NCBI GenBank assembly: GCA_943371005.1
Contig: CALRTB020000007.1
Coordinates: 82,899 to 146,898, forward strand
Length of the DNA: 64,000 nt
Source of the DNA: MRBY01 sp943371005
GTDB taxonomy: Bacteria > Cyanobacteriota > Cyanobacteriia > Cyanobacteriales > MRBY01
Direction: 5' to 3'
Positions within the stretch are counted from its first letter, which is position 1; every line of letters begins with the position of its first letter. A program made the position numbers and the translations under genes. The notes under the pieces are model-generated. The model had not been told where the DNA came from. It was given only the letters and a program-made list of their open reading frames with translations, and searched no databases. Of the stretch, positions 8,635-17,343 are shown one piece after another.

Positions 8635-11600
8635 TTAGTTGTTGACCTGGAGTTGGGAGCCTTGCTGATCTTTGTAGACTTCGATGCGGCTTTGAAAGGC
8701 TTCCTTGAACTGGGGAATGTGGGTCACAGCGAGAATACAGGCAAAGTCAGCGGCGATCGCATTGATCGCCCCAATCAGACGATTACAACCTTCGGTATCC
8801 TGGGTGCCAAAGCCTTCATCAATGACAAGCATTTGGAGCGTTGTACCGGAACGGTAGGCTAAGAGTTTCGCGAGGGCGAGGCGAATCGAAAAGTTGATCC
8901 GGAACGCTTCACCACCGGAATAGGTTTCGTAGGCGCGGGTGCCCCGGGCGTCGGCAATGACAATATCGAGGGTATCGATCATCTGGGCGGCAGTTTTTTT
9001 GCTGCCTTTCTTGGCCTTTTGGGTGAGAAATTGCACATGGAATTGGTGCTCGGTAAGGCGACCGAGAATTTGGTTGGTTTCGGCTTCTAGTTGGGGCAGG
9101 GCATTTTCGATCATCAGGGCCTGAATGCCATTTTTCCCAAAGGCTTGACCGAGTTCGTGGTGGATGCGGTATTGACGCCGCAGTTCTTTGAGTTCTGTTT
9201 TGCTGTTTTTTTGCGCAAGGGCGATCGCCCGGAGATTTTCTAAGGATTGCTGTCGTTGGCCACGGTGGGTGATTGCTGTTTCTAAGGCTTGGCGACAGGT
9301 TTGCAATTGACTCTCCAGGTAATTCATCTCCCCTTGATCGGCGTGAACATTGTCTAAATTTTCTTGTAACTGCGCGATCTGTTGCTCCAGTTGCGCCAGT
9401 TCGGTTTGGGCAACCGTTTGGCGCTGGTTTACCTCCTGTAGTTGAGTTTCAAGGCTAGTCTGTTGCCGTTGGGCTTGGCCAAGTTCAAGGTGGCGTTGTT
9501 GCCACATTTGCCCCTGTTGGAGTGCCTGACGGAGTTGTTGGTGGGCGCTGCGGTCGTAGTTGAGGGCGTTTAACTGCTCCTGAAGTTGCGCGAGGCGGAC
9601 TTGCCAGGGAGATGTGTGCCTATTTTGGTCGAGTTGATGGCGCTGGGCTTCGAGTTCTGCTTCCCGTTGGGGCAGTTCCCGTTGAAGGGCGTCCAGGCGT
9701 TGGCGCGCTTGTTTTAATTCCACATCTTTGAGTTCTGCCCCACGGTATTCTTTTTCGGTTTCCCTGGCGATCGCCAATTGGGATTCGTCGTATTGCAGGG
9801 TCTCTAACTGGTGTTGCACTTCTGCCAATTCTGCCCGCAGATCCTCGGCGTAGGCTTCCAGGTGGAGGGCCCGCTCTAGGGTTAATAATTCCTGTTCCAC
9901 CTGTTTCAGTTCTTTTTCGAGGGCTTGGTTGGTTTCAATGGCTTGCTCAAGGCGGATCATTTGTTGGTCATAGCTTTCATAGCGGCTCCGGACTTGATCG
10001 ACAGCTTTCAGTTCCTGGTGGTAGTCATGCAGCAATTGACCACAACGCTCAAGTTCATTTTGAAACGTCATAATTTCTGCCTCAGTGGCACTGTACTGGG
10101 CCTGGGTTTTGGCCATCACGTTTTGGTGGTGGTCATGGTCAAGGTTTTGTTCACAGAGGGGACAAGTAGCCCCCGGTTGTTGTAGTAGGGCGAGTTTTTG
10201 TTGGAGCTCCTGGAGTTGCGTTTGGCAGTTGCGCTCGGCGTCCTGGAGGCGGACTTGTTGGGTGGAAATGTCAAGGTGTTGTTGCTGAATCTGGTCTAGA
10301 TGTTTTTTCTGGCGGTCTAGATCGGCCATGGTTTGATCGAGGCGCTGCAACTCCGCCCGCTGCTGGGGAATTTGGGCAATTTTTTCAGCGAGGTTTTGCT
10401 GTTGTTGTCGGGATGCGGCCAGTTGCAACTTTAGTTTTTCGGCGGCCTGGCTGATTTGGTTTTCTAACTGTTGCCGTTGCTGGAGGAGGGGTTGGGCTTG
10501 GTGGTGGGCCGCTTCCAGGTGCTTGATCTGGTTACGGGTGCGTTCTAATTGGTCTAGGTCATGGGCCAGGTCGGGGGCGATCGCCAAGGTTTTTTGGACT
10601 TCTACTTGCTGCTGGGTGAGGGTCTGGATCTGCGCTTCTAGCTGCTGAATCTGCCGTTGCCCCTCGTTTTCTTCAGCCTGGATATTTTGCTGGATGGTTT
10701 GTTGCTCCTGCTGGAGGTCTTGGTATTGCTGGGATTTTTGGTTGAGCTGTTCTTCCTGCTGCTGGAGGGTTTGCCAGCGTTGGTATTCGGCTTCGATGGT
10801 GTCGGCTTGGTGCAGAATCGCTGTATTTTGCGCTAACTCCTGCTGGAGCTGTTGGGCCTGGGTACTGAGGCGAGTGAGGTCTTGGTTGCTGCGCTGGTAC
10901 TGTTGCTGGAGCGTCTCAGCTTGGCTTTGCAGGAGTTGCCGTTGTTGGGCGATCGCCTGAATTTTTTGGAGCTGATCCTGGAGTTGGTTTTCCTGTTGCT
11001 TGCCCTCGCTAATGGTCTGTTCAATGGCGGCGAGGTCTGCTTCTAGCTGGGGTTTCGCCCGGAGTTGCTCGGTTTGGGGAGCAAGGCTTTCTTCGAGAAG
11101 ATCGGCCTTGAGTTTAAAAGATCTCGCTTTGTCCTTGGCGAGTTGGGCGAGGCTTTCGTAGCGGTCAAGCTTGAGGAGATCGCTCAAAATCTTTTTGCGA
11201 TCCGCAGGTTTGGCCACCATAAATTCATCGGCATGGCCCTGACGTAGATAGGCGGAATTAATAAAAGTGTCGTAGTCTAACTTGATCTCTTGGTCGATGA
11301 GTTCTTGGGTTTCCCGGATCCCCTTACCCGTAATTGCGGTAAAGTCCCCCGTTGGCGATCGCACTTGGAATTGTAAAGTTGCCCCTCGCCCCCGCGATCG
11401 CATCCGAATAATTCGATAAACCTGCTGGTGACAAAGCAACTCAAAATCGACCCGCACATCCATCTCGCCCATGTGGATCACATCATCGGCACTACTGGTG
11501 CGGCTTTTGCCCCAGATCACCCAGGTTACTGCTTCTAACAAGGATGATTTTCCGGCCCCGTTTGGCCCACAAATACAGGCTGTGTGAAAGCCTGTGAAAT

Positions 11601-11658
11601 CTAAAACGGCATCACGGTAACTGAGGAAATTTTTCAGGGTGAGTTTTAGGGGCGTCAT
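8635..11658 (-). CDS. sbcC: SbcC/Rad50-type exonuclease ATPase subunit
   Basis: An SMC-like ATPase of about 1007 residues that works with the SbcD/Mre11 nuclease on DNA ends and hairpins. The N-terminal Walker A is CGPNGAGKSS. Two very long Gln/Glu-rich coiled-coil arms follow, joined near the middle by a zinc hook, CPLCEQ. The C-terminal lobe has the ABC signature YSGGEAFRINFS and Walker B LVIDEGFG. I prefer the ATG at 11658 (MTPLKLTLKNFLSYRDA) because homologues begin exactly there; the frame stays open to 11682. No sbcD gene is adjacent, unlike in many bacteria. It is divergent from the pentapeptide-repeat gene at 11853. Confidence 0.9.
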   Translation of the reverse strand: MTPLKLTLKNFLSYRDAVLDFTGFHTACICGPNGAGKSSLLEAVTWVIWGKSRTSSADDVIHMGEMDVRVDFELLCHQQVYRIIRMRSRGRGATLQFQVRSPTGDFTAITGKGIRETQELIDQEIKLDYDTFINSAYLRQGHADEFMVAKPADRKKILSDLLKLDRYESLAQLAKDKARSFKLKADLLEESLAPQTEQLRAKPQLEADLAAIEQTISEGKQQENQLQDQLQKIQAIAQQRQLLQSQAETLQQQYQRSNQDLTRLSTQAQQLQQELAQNTAILHQADTIEAEYQRWQTLQQQEEQLNQKSQQYQDLQQEQQTIQQNIQAEENEGQRQIQQLEAQIQTLTQQQVEVQKTLAIAPDLAHDLDQLERTRNQIKHLEAAHHQAQPLLQQRQQLENQISQAAEKLKLQLAASRQQQQNLAEKIAQIPQQRAELQRLDQTMADLDRQKKHLDQIQQQHLDISTQQVRLQDAERNCQTQLQELQQKLALLQQPGATCPLCEQNLDHDHHQNVMAKTQAQYSATEAEIMTFQNELERCGQLLHDYHQELKAVDQVRSRYESYDQQMIRLEQAIETNQALEKELKQVEQELLTLERALHLEAYAEDLRAELAEVQHQLETLQYDESQLAIARETEKEYRGAELKDVELKQARQRLDALQRELPQREAELEAQRHQLDQNRHTSPWQVRLAQLQEQLNALNYDRSAHQQLRQALQQGQMWQQRHLELGQAQRQQTSLETQLQEVNQRQTVAQTELAQLEQQIAQLQENLDNVHADQGEMNYLESQLQTCRQALETAITHRGQRQQSLENLRAIALAQKNSKTELKELRRQYRIHHELGQAFGKNGIQALMIENALPQLEAETNQILGRLTEHQFHVQFLTQKAKKGSKKTAAQMIDTLDIVIADARGTRAYETYSGGEAFRINFSIRLALAKLLAYRSGTTLQMLVIDEGFGTQDTEGCNRLIGAINAIAADFACILAVTHIPQFKEAFQSRIEVYKDQQGSQLQVNN

Positions 11659-11852
11659 GGATAGACTGTTGGCGACAAACACTAATCCTCATCATATCCC
11701 CGTTATTTCGTTCCCCAACCCCAAAGAATTTTATGGATCTGTTACCTCGCAAGGAAGTGACTGCTACCATGGACGCAGAAAAATCGGTGGTAGCCGGAAA
11801 CGTTTTGCCCTGATTGATGGTCTACAGTTCCAGTTCTCCCCTCCTATTTCCG

Positions 11853-12614
11853 ATGAAAAAGCTATTCTTTACCGCCTGTTGCTTGCTGCCTTTGGCGATC
11901 GCCCCCCAGGTACGAGCCGAAAACCTGACTCACCTCAGCCAACTGCTTTCGAGCCGTCAATGTCAGAACTGTCAACTGACCCGGAGCGGCCTCGCCAATG
12001 CCCGTTTAGACGGGGCTGACCTGCGGGGAGCTGATTTACGTCAAGCGAACCTGAGCCGGGCCGACCTGAGCCTTGCGGATCTGCGGGGGGCTGATTTAAC
12101 CGGGGCTTCCCTGGTGGGAGCCAATTTAGCCGGAGCTGACCTAGAAGGGGCCATTTTAGACGGCGCCGATCTCCGGGAAGCCTATTTAGCCGGGGCAAAT
12201 TTTACGAACACTTCCCTGCGGACGTTCTACATTGCGCGGGCGGTGGGCCTGTTGGATGCCCCCGTTTCGGCTGAGCAGCTTTACCAATGGGGCTTTGTGG
12301 AAGGGGAAAATAAAAATTACCGCATGGCGATCGCCTACTATGACGCCGCCGCCAACCGAGAACCTGACAATGGGGCCATTTATCTCTCCCGGGCGATCGC
12401 CCGCTACCAACTGCGCGATTTTGGCCAGGCCCAACAGGATGCCACCTTTGCCCAAACCCTGTTCACCAGCCAAGGGTCGACCGTGGGTGTGGATGCCAGC
12501 CAGAGATTACTCGACGAAATTGACCTCGCCCTCAACCCGAAACAAGATTCTGGGAATACCGCCGGTAACATCCTCAGTGCCATTAGTTCTGTATTGTTGC
12601 GCTTCTTCTTTTAA
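11853..12614 (+). CDS. Secreted pentapeptide-repeat protein with C-terminal TPR-like region
   Basis: The product begins MKKLFFTACCLLPLAIAPQV and has a cleavage-like ARA site, so it is probably exported to the periplasm or thylakoid lumen. Residues about 40 to 120 form uninterrupted A(D/N)LxG pentapeptide repeats (LDGADLRGADLRQANLSRAD), which fold as a right-handed quadrilateral beta-helix. The second half has helical TPR-like segments (NKNYRMAIAYYDAAANREP, then AIYLSRAIARYQ). The combination suggests a protein-protein interaction scaffold. The ATG at 11853 is preferred over the in-frame start at 11814 because it opens a clean signal peptide. Pentapeptide lumenal proteins are abundant in cyanobacteria; function unknown. 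Confidence 0.85.
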   Translation: MKKLFFTACCLLPLAIAPQVRAENLTHLSQLLSSRQCQNCQLTRSGLANARLDGADLRGADLRQANLSRADLSLADLRGADLTGASLVGANLAGADLEGAILDGADLREAYLAGANFTNTSLRTFYIARAVGLLDAPVSAEQLYQWGFVEGENKNYRMAIAYYDAAANREPDNGAIYLSRAIARYQLRDFGQAQQDATFAQTLFTSQGSTVGVDASQRLLDEIDLALNPKQDSGNTAGNILSAISSVLLRFFF

Positions 12615-12707
12615 AAATCCCTAGGCTATTCCGTTACCAACGCTTTTGGCAGCTTTTTTGCCTCGGTCTAACTCCTCGGCGTTATTTTCTAGCGTGACGG
12701 CCCAGGC

Positions 12708-13628
12708 TTAGTTGCGGTGATTATTTTGGTAGCGGATCCGTGATCCGGCCCACTGGAGCTTATCGCGAATGGTTTGGTAAAACGAGTAGGTTTCCCGCAG
12801 GATAATAAATTTGCAGTCGCAATGGGCTTTTTGGACATTGACCCACTGGCCTGGCCAAACGGAAGTTGCCAAGGCCCCATCCATCCAGAGCTTGTTATTC
12901 AGGTCATAGTCTCCGAGGGGCCAGATATCCACATTGGAGCGAGCGGGCAAGACAATCGGACGACTCGACAGACTCAAAGGACAGATGGGGGTCACAACGA
13001 TCGCCTCTAGGCCAGGGTGCATAATCGGCCCATTCGCAGAAGCGGTGTAACAGGTTGACCCAGTGGAAGTGGCCACCAATAATCCGTCCCCATGGTATTG
13101 ATCCACGATGGTGCAATCGACCTCCATTTCAAAGACGGCGGTGGGCATCCGGTCAATGGCGGCGGGTTTGACGCACATTTCATTGAGAGCATAGAAGGTT
13201 TCGCTGACAATTTCTGGATCCTGGCGATCGCCTTCACAGATTTTGGCCTCTAACATCATCCGGGTTTCCACCGCATAGGCGTCGTTACGGAGCCGTTCCC
13301 ACAGGGCCTGACTATCTTCGAGCTGCTCAAAGGGTTCGGTCAAAAAGCCCAGGTGGCCGCCGACATTCACCGCCAAAATCGGAATATTTTCCTTGGAGAG
13401 GTGACGGGCTGCCGCCAAAACGGTGCCATCTCCCCCCAGGACAATGGCGAGATCAATGGGTTCACTGACCGAGGCCAAAAATACGGGATAGGGATTATCT
13501 TTAAAGCCGCTGGGGCCGAGCAGAATGCGACTCCCCTGGGCTTCCAATTCGTGGGCACAGCGTTCGGCCCATTTTTTAGCAAAGGGGTCACCCGCTTTAT
13601 AGGCAATAATGACTTGATCAAGGTTCAC
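12708..13628 (-). CDS. nadK: NAD kinase
   Basis: A cytoplasmic ATP-dependent NAD kinase of about 306 residues that makes NADP. The GGDGTVL motif carries the catalytic aspartate, and STGSTCYTASANGP is the second conserved block of the family. The start is taken as the GTG at 13628 (VNLDQVIIAYKAGDP, read as Met), which gives the normal family length and lies 7 bp after the upstream lipoprotein stop. The longer open frame to 13715 would overlap that gene by about 80 bp and adds residues not typical of the family. It is third in the run gltA - lipoprotein - nadK. Many cyanobacteria carry two NAD kinases; which one this is cannot be decided here. Confidence 0.92.
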   Translation of the reverse strand: MNLDQVIIAYKAGDPFAKKWAERCAHELEAQGSRILLGPSGFKDNPYPVFLASVSEPIDLAIVLGGDGTVLAAARHLSKENIPILAVNVGGHLGFLTEPFEQLEDSQALWERLRNDAYAVETRMMLEAKICEGDRQDPEIVSETFYALNEMCVKPAAIDRMPTAVFEMEVDCTIVDQYHGDGLLVATSTGSTCYTASANGPIMHPGLEAIVVTPICPLSLSSRPIVLPARSNVDIWPLGDYDLNNKLWMDGALATSVWPGQWVNVQKAHCDCKFIILRETYSFYQTIRDKLQWAGSRIRYQNNHRN

Positions 13629-13635
13629 GGCATTT

Positions 13636-14235
13636 CTAAGATGACTCGGGGCGCACCTGAAAACTTTGTTGGCTTTGCTCGACCCCAGCCGTAAAGGCAG
13701 CGGTGGGTCTATCACTACTATAGGTAATTACCCAAAAGGTGGTCGCTTGCGGATACACATAGCTCACCTGTTTGAGGTCGCCACGGTTCAATTCTAAGCG
13801 CCCTTGCTCCGCCGTTTGGGTGAGGTTCACCGTAAGGCCAGCGGCCTGGAGTTTGGCCACCTGTTGTTGCAGATAATCTTCTAAGGTCAGGGTTTCTGGA
13901 CGTTCTTCTTGGACGATGGTAATGCTATTTAGGCGATCGCCCTCTGCTTGAAAAGCAAGCAATTCTAAAGTTTCGGCATTTTGATTAAGCCACTCAAGGC
14001 GATCGCCTTTATCCCAGGCCTCCAAGGTGGCTGCCATGGCGGGAAGATCCAAGCCGGGATTACCCCCCACATAGCCCGGTGGAATCGCCAACTGCACCTG
14101 TTCTGTGGTGAGGGTTTGCCACTGGTTACTGGGGGTCAGCGTTTCTGTTTCCATCCCAGGGGGATTTGCCCCGCACCCCCAAAGAAAGAGCAGCAAGATC
14201 CCAAGCCCCAAGCCGCACCATCGGCGTAATTTCAT
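13636..14235 (-). CDS. Hypothetical lipoprotein
   Basis: A protein of 199 residues with a lipoprotein signal: MKLRRWCGLGLGILLLFLWG then Cys, so the lipobox is LWGC. After the acylated cysteine comes a proline-rich linker and a soluble domain (QLAIPPGYVGGNPG, EWLNQNAETLELLAF, QATTFWVITYSSDRP). The size, the IPxGY start and the xxWVITYSS strand are reminiscent of PsbP/PsbP-like or Mog1-fold lumenal lipoproteins, but I cannot confirm this. The ATG at 14235 is preferred to the GTG at 14244. It lies 16 bp after the citrate synthase stop and 7 bp before nadK, so these three genes are very likely one transcript. Confidence 0.75.
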   Translation of the reverse strand: MKLRRWCGLGLGILLLFLWGCGANPPGMETETLTPSNQWQTLTTEQVQLAIPPGYVGGNPGLDLPAMAATLEAWDKGDRLEWLNQNAETLELLAFQAEGDRLNSITIVQEERPETLTLEDYLQQQVAKLQAAGLTVNLTQTAEQGRLELNRGDLKQVSYVYPQATTFWVITYSSDRPTAAFTAGVEQSQQSFQVRPESS

Positions 14236-14251
14236 CGTGAGCACCGTTCCT

Positions 14252-15394
14252 CTAGCCGCGTTTTTCTACTGGAATATAGCTTTGATGATGCACACCGGTA
14301 TAGACCTGGGTCGGCCGGAAAATCCGGTTGACACCCAGTTGTTCTTTCCAGTGGGCGAGCCAGCCTGCAACCCTGGCGATCGCAAATAGAGGCGTAAACA
14401 AATCACTGGGAATCCCTAACTTCCGGTAAACCAAGCCCGAATAGAAATCGACGTTGGCAAAAATTCCCTTGTGGCCGTATTTTTCCTCAACGATTTTTTC
14501 TAATTCCAGGGCAATCTTGTAGTAGGGATCTTCCCCTTCGAGTTCAAAGAGTTCTTCTGCTAACCCCTGGAGGATCACCGCCCTGGGGTCTTTGACCTTA
14601 TAAACCCGGTGGCCGAAGCCCATAATTTTTTGTTTATTCGCGACACAGGTCTCGACATACCCACGGACATTTTCGACAGAGCCAATTTCTTCGAGCATTA
14701 AGAGCACTTCTTCGTTCGCCCCTCCATGCAACGGCCCAGCCAATGTACCAACAGCAGACGCAATCACCGCATAGGGATCCGTCAAAGTAGAAGCCGTCAC
14801 CATCGCCGAAAAAGTGGAAGCATTGATCGTGTGTTCCGCGTGGAGCATCAAGCAAATATCAAAAATCTTCGCCTGGAGATCATAGGGGCGACGCTCAGTC
14901 ATCATGTAGAGAAAGTTCGCCGCATAATCAAGGCTATCGTTGGGTTGGACGGGATCGTTCCCCTTGCGCATCGAATTGGCCGCCGCAACCATGGTGGGGA
15001 TTTTGGCCAACAAGCGGACAACGGCATGGCGAATGTACTCTGGATCATCCAAGGCACGCCGGGAATAAAATAGCCCCAGGGCCGCCGCCGATGTTTGCAG
15101 AGAATCCATCGGGTGACCGGTTTCGGGAAAACATTTCATCATGTCCCGGATGCGGTATTTGATCCGACGGTGATAGAGAATATCGTTTTTAAAATCTTCA
15201 AGTTCCTGATAGGTCGGCAGTTCGCCCCAGATCAGGAGGTAGGCAACTTCGAGGAAAGAACTTTTTTCGGCCAATTCTTGGATCGGAATCCCCCGATATT
15301 CGAGGATGCCATTTTTTCCATCGACGAAGCTAATGCTGGATTGGGCTGCAGGAATTCCTTCTAAGCCGGGTTTAAATTCGCAACCAGTCGTCAT
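14252..15394 (-). CDS. gltA: Citrate synthase
   Basis: A 380-residue citrate synthase, condensing acetyl-CoA and oxaloacetate at the entry of the (cyanobacterial, modified) TCA pathway. Active-site segments are present: AEHTINASTF with the first histidine, GPLHGGANEEVL with the second, and MGFGHRVYKVKDPR with the third histidine and the substrate-binding arginine. The length is typical of the short bacterial type II-like or methylcitrate-like forms, and a methylcitrate synthase activity is an alternative, although no prp genes are nearby. It is the first gene of a probable operon with a lipoprotein gene and nadK. Confidence 0.93.
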   Translation of the reverse strand: MTTGCEFKPGLEGIPAAQSSISFVDGKNGILEYRGIPIQELAEKSSFLEVAYLLIWGELPTYQELEDFKNDILYHRRIKYRIRDMMKCFPETGHPMDSLQTSAAALGLFYSRRALDDPEYIRHAVVRLLAKIPTMVAAANSMRKGNDPVQPNDSLDYAANFLYMMTERRPYDLQAKIFDICLMLHAEHTINASTFSAMVTASTLTDPYAVIASAVGTLAGPLHGGANEEVLLMLEEIGSVENVRGYVETCVANKQKIMGFGHRVYKVKDPRAVILQGLAEELFELEGEDPYYKIALELEKIVEEKYGHKGIFANVDFYSGLVYRKLGIPSDLFTPLFAIARVAGWLAHWKEQLGVNRIFRPTQVYTGVHHQSYIPVEKRG

Positions 15395-15477
15395 ACTGTG
15401 TACCTTGATTAGATCCTAAAAATAATATTGAGGCTAATTTTCTTGATGCCCGTGGCTAACTTAGCCTATCACGGGGA

Positions 15478-15975
15478 TTATGGCAGTAGCCATTTTGGCG
15501 AGGTCAACAAAAATAGCTCATTATCGGTGTGGGCTTGGATCCGGGCGGCACCGGAACGGAGGCCAATGATCCCTGCTTTTTTGAGGTTGAGGTGGTGCCC
15601 CGTCTGACCAAAGGCGATCGCCTCGGCCCATTCGCCTAAATCTGGTTGATGGCCCACAATGACCAATTTTGCATCCGGAGCTGCTTCCCAACGTTCTAGC
15701 CAGGCTAAAAATGACCCCAGGGAACCTCCGGGGGCTAGGCTCTGGAAGACCTGGGGGTGGGGGCCTAGTTCTGCGGCGGCCAAAATTTCTGCGGTTTGTC
15801 TGGCGCGTAACAAAGGACTCGTTAAAATTCCCTCAAAGTACAAGCCAAGCTGCTGTAGTCGTTGGGCCACCAGTTTTGTCCGGGCTTCACCTTTGGCGGT
15901 CAAAGGGCGATCGCCATCCTCTGCATAATCAGCCCGGTCGGCGGCGATGCCGTGGCGAAAAAAATATAATTCCAT
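15478..15975 (-). CDS. sixA: SixA-type phosphohistidine phosphatase
   Basis: A small protein of 165 residues from the histidine phosphatase superfamily. It opens MELYFFRHGIAADRADY, where RHG holds the catalytic histidine (H8), and the second conserved histidine is in VIVGHQPDLGEW. TSPLLRARQTAEIL is the conserved substrate-pocket segment. SixA enzymes remove phosphate from phosphohistidine in phosphorelay proteins. I choose the ATG at 15975; the frame stays open to 16137 but the added residues do not look like family sequence. The gene is alone on the minus strand between gltA and psaI. Confidence 0.88.
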   Translation of the reverse strand: MELYFFRHGIAADRADYAEDGDRPLTAKGEARTKLVAQRLQQLGLYFEGILTSPLLRARQTAEILAAAELGPHPQVFQSLAPGGSLGSFLAWLERWEAAPDAKLVIVGHQPDLGEWAEAIAFGQTGHHLNLKKAGIIGLRSGAARIQAHTDNELFLLTSPKWLLP

Positions 15976-16190
15976 TGCTTTTCCTCCTGGGAGATGACGG
16001 GGCTGGAACACGCAGCAGCCATTTTCTATTCTTAACGACAACGGCCAAGAACGTGCCAAGCTTGCCCCGATCCCAGGGTGCCACACCCCAAAAACAATTC
16101 CCCACACAACCACGGTTACGGTGCATGGGGAAACCAAAATTATCTTAAATGTAAGGTAAATTGCTGAGGCGATCGCCCAGAATTTTTTGT

Positions 16191-16307
16191 TTAAGCGTCA
16201 GATTCGATGTAGTTAAACAGAAGTCCCATCGCTAAAGCCGGGAAAACAACACCCGCCAAGGGGACAAGGATTACAGGCAGAAAAGAAGCTGCGTAGGCGC
16301 CGTTCAT
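16191..16307 (-). CDS. psaI: Photosystem I subunit VIII (PsaI)
   Basis: A 38-residue protein: it starts MNGAYAASFLPVILVPLAG and ends FNYIESDA, with a single membrane helix in between. This matches PsaI, a small thylakoid membrane subunit that helps bind PsaL and stabilise photosystem I trimers. It was found by reading the minus strand opposite psaL. The start ATG is at 16307. It is divergently transcribed from psaL across a 249-bp intergenic region. I recall this divergent pair being described in Synechococcus PCC 7002, which supports the organism guess. Confidence 0.95.
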   Translation of the reverse strand: MNGAYAASFLPVILVPLAGVVFPALAMGLLFNYIESDA

Positions 16308-16485
16308 ATTAAATCTTTCCTAAATGCTATTAACAAACTGGTTTTCACAATACCTTGGATGTTACTGCCAGACGTCTTAGGAGGGAACAGACATTACGAT
16401 TCTTAACATAAATACCCGAAATTCCCAGAACTTACCCTAAATGTTGCCAAATACTAAGAAAGCCAGTAAATCTAGCAATATCTCT

Positions 16486-16491
16486 TATAAT
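16486..16491 (+). promoter_or_regulatory. Putative -10 element of psaL
   Basis: TATAAT matches the sigma-70-type consensus exactly and lies 65 bp before the psaL start codon. No good -35 hexamer sits 16 to 18 bp upstream, which is common for cyanobacterial photosystem genes. A ribosome-binding sequence (AGAGGAG) occurs about a dozen bases before the ATG. Confidence 0.45.
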
Positions 16492-16556
16492 CCGTAACAA
16501 GTGTTTATCTGAACTTAAATTGTAAGTTTGTTTTTTGAGAGGAGCTTAAACATTAA

Positions 16557-17015
16557 ATGGACATTATTCAACATGGTGGAGATCCTCAAGTAGGAAATCT
16601 CGCGACTCCGATTAATGCTTCTGCATTTAGTAAAGCTTTCATTAATAATCTACCCGGTTATCGTCAAGGGCTTTCGGCACAGCGGCGTGGTCTAGAAATT
16701 GGCATGGCCCATGGTTATTTCCTCTATGGCCCCTTTGCTCTCCTCGGCCCACTGCGGAATGCAGACTTTGCTGGGGTTGCTGGCCTATTAGGAACTGTTG
16801 GCTTGATTTCCCTACTGACCCTTGCCCTTTCTCTTTATGGAAGTGTCGGCGTCAGCACACCCACCGCAACTTTAACGACGCCCAATCCTCCTGAGAATCT
16901 TGGGACAAAGGAAGGCTGGAGCGAGTTTGCGGCTGGCTTCTTAATTGGCGGCTGTGGTGGTGCCCTGGTTGCCTATGGTCTTTGTGTTGCCTTACCGATG
17001 ATGTACACCATCTAG
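16557..17015 (+). CDS. psaL: Photosystem I subunit XI (PsaL)
   Basis: A 152-residue thylakoid membrane protein that forms the trimer interface of photosystem I. Recognisable segments are GDPQVGNLATPINAS near the N-terminus, LPGYRQGLSAQRRGLEIGMA before the first helix, and GWSEFAAGFLIGGCGG before the last. Two to three transmembrane helices are clear and the length is normal for cyanobacteria. It is divergent from psaI and followed by an intrinsic terminator at 17157-17183, so it is probably a single-gene transcript. Confidence 0.97.
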   Translation: MDIIQHGGDPQVGNLATPINASAFSKAFINNLPGYRQGLSAQRRGLEIGMAHGYFLYGPFALLGPLRNADFAGVAGLLGTVGLISLLTLALSLYGSVGVSTPTATLTTPNPPENLGTKEGWSEFAAGFLIGGCGGALVAYGLCVALPMMYTI

Positions 17016-17156
17016 GGATTGGTTGATAAGTTTTTATACAAGGTGTTCTGTAGGGTAATCTAACGTTCTATTTGGTTATTCGACAGTCACCACAATATAT
17101 GACTTTAAAAATTACAAATTGGTAGATCTGGTCAATTGAGTTTGTTGTTTGTAAAG

Positions 17157-17183
17157 CCCGGTGAAAATTCACTGGGTTTTTTT
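17157..17183 (+). terminator. Intrinsic terminator of psaL
   Basis: CCCGGTGAA (17157-17165) pairs with TTCACTGGG (17168-17176) with one G-U pair. Only two bases separate the written arms, so the innermost pairs open to form the loop. Seven Ts follow. It lies about 140 bp after the psaL stop. Confidence 0.8.
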
Positions 17184-17343
17184 GTGCCTGACAGAATTCA
17201 ATGCCTAAAATTTAAGGGGCTGTAGGGAAAAGCTCGGTGGAGTTAATCGGTGCAGTTTAAAGGCAAGTTAGTTTCGGTGGCGATCGCCCTTGGTTTATCC
17301 TAGAGCCTAAAAGATACGCACAATTTTTGGAATAATTTTTAAA

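Noticed and set aside
11658..11682. Longer N-terminus for the SbcC-type protein
   Set aside because: The extra eight residues precede the conserved family start MTPLKLTLKNFLSYRD.
13628..13715. Longer N-terminus for NAD kinase
   Set aside because: It overlaps the lipoprotein gene and adds residues outside the family pattern; the GTG at 13628 fits better.
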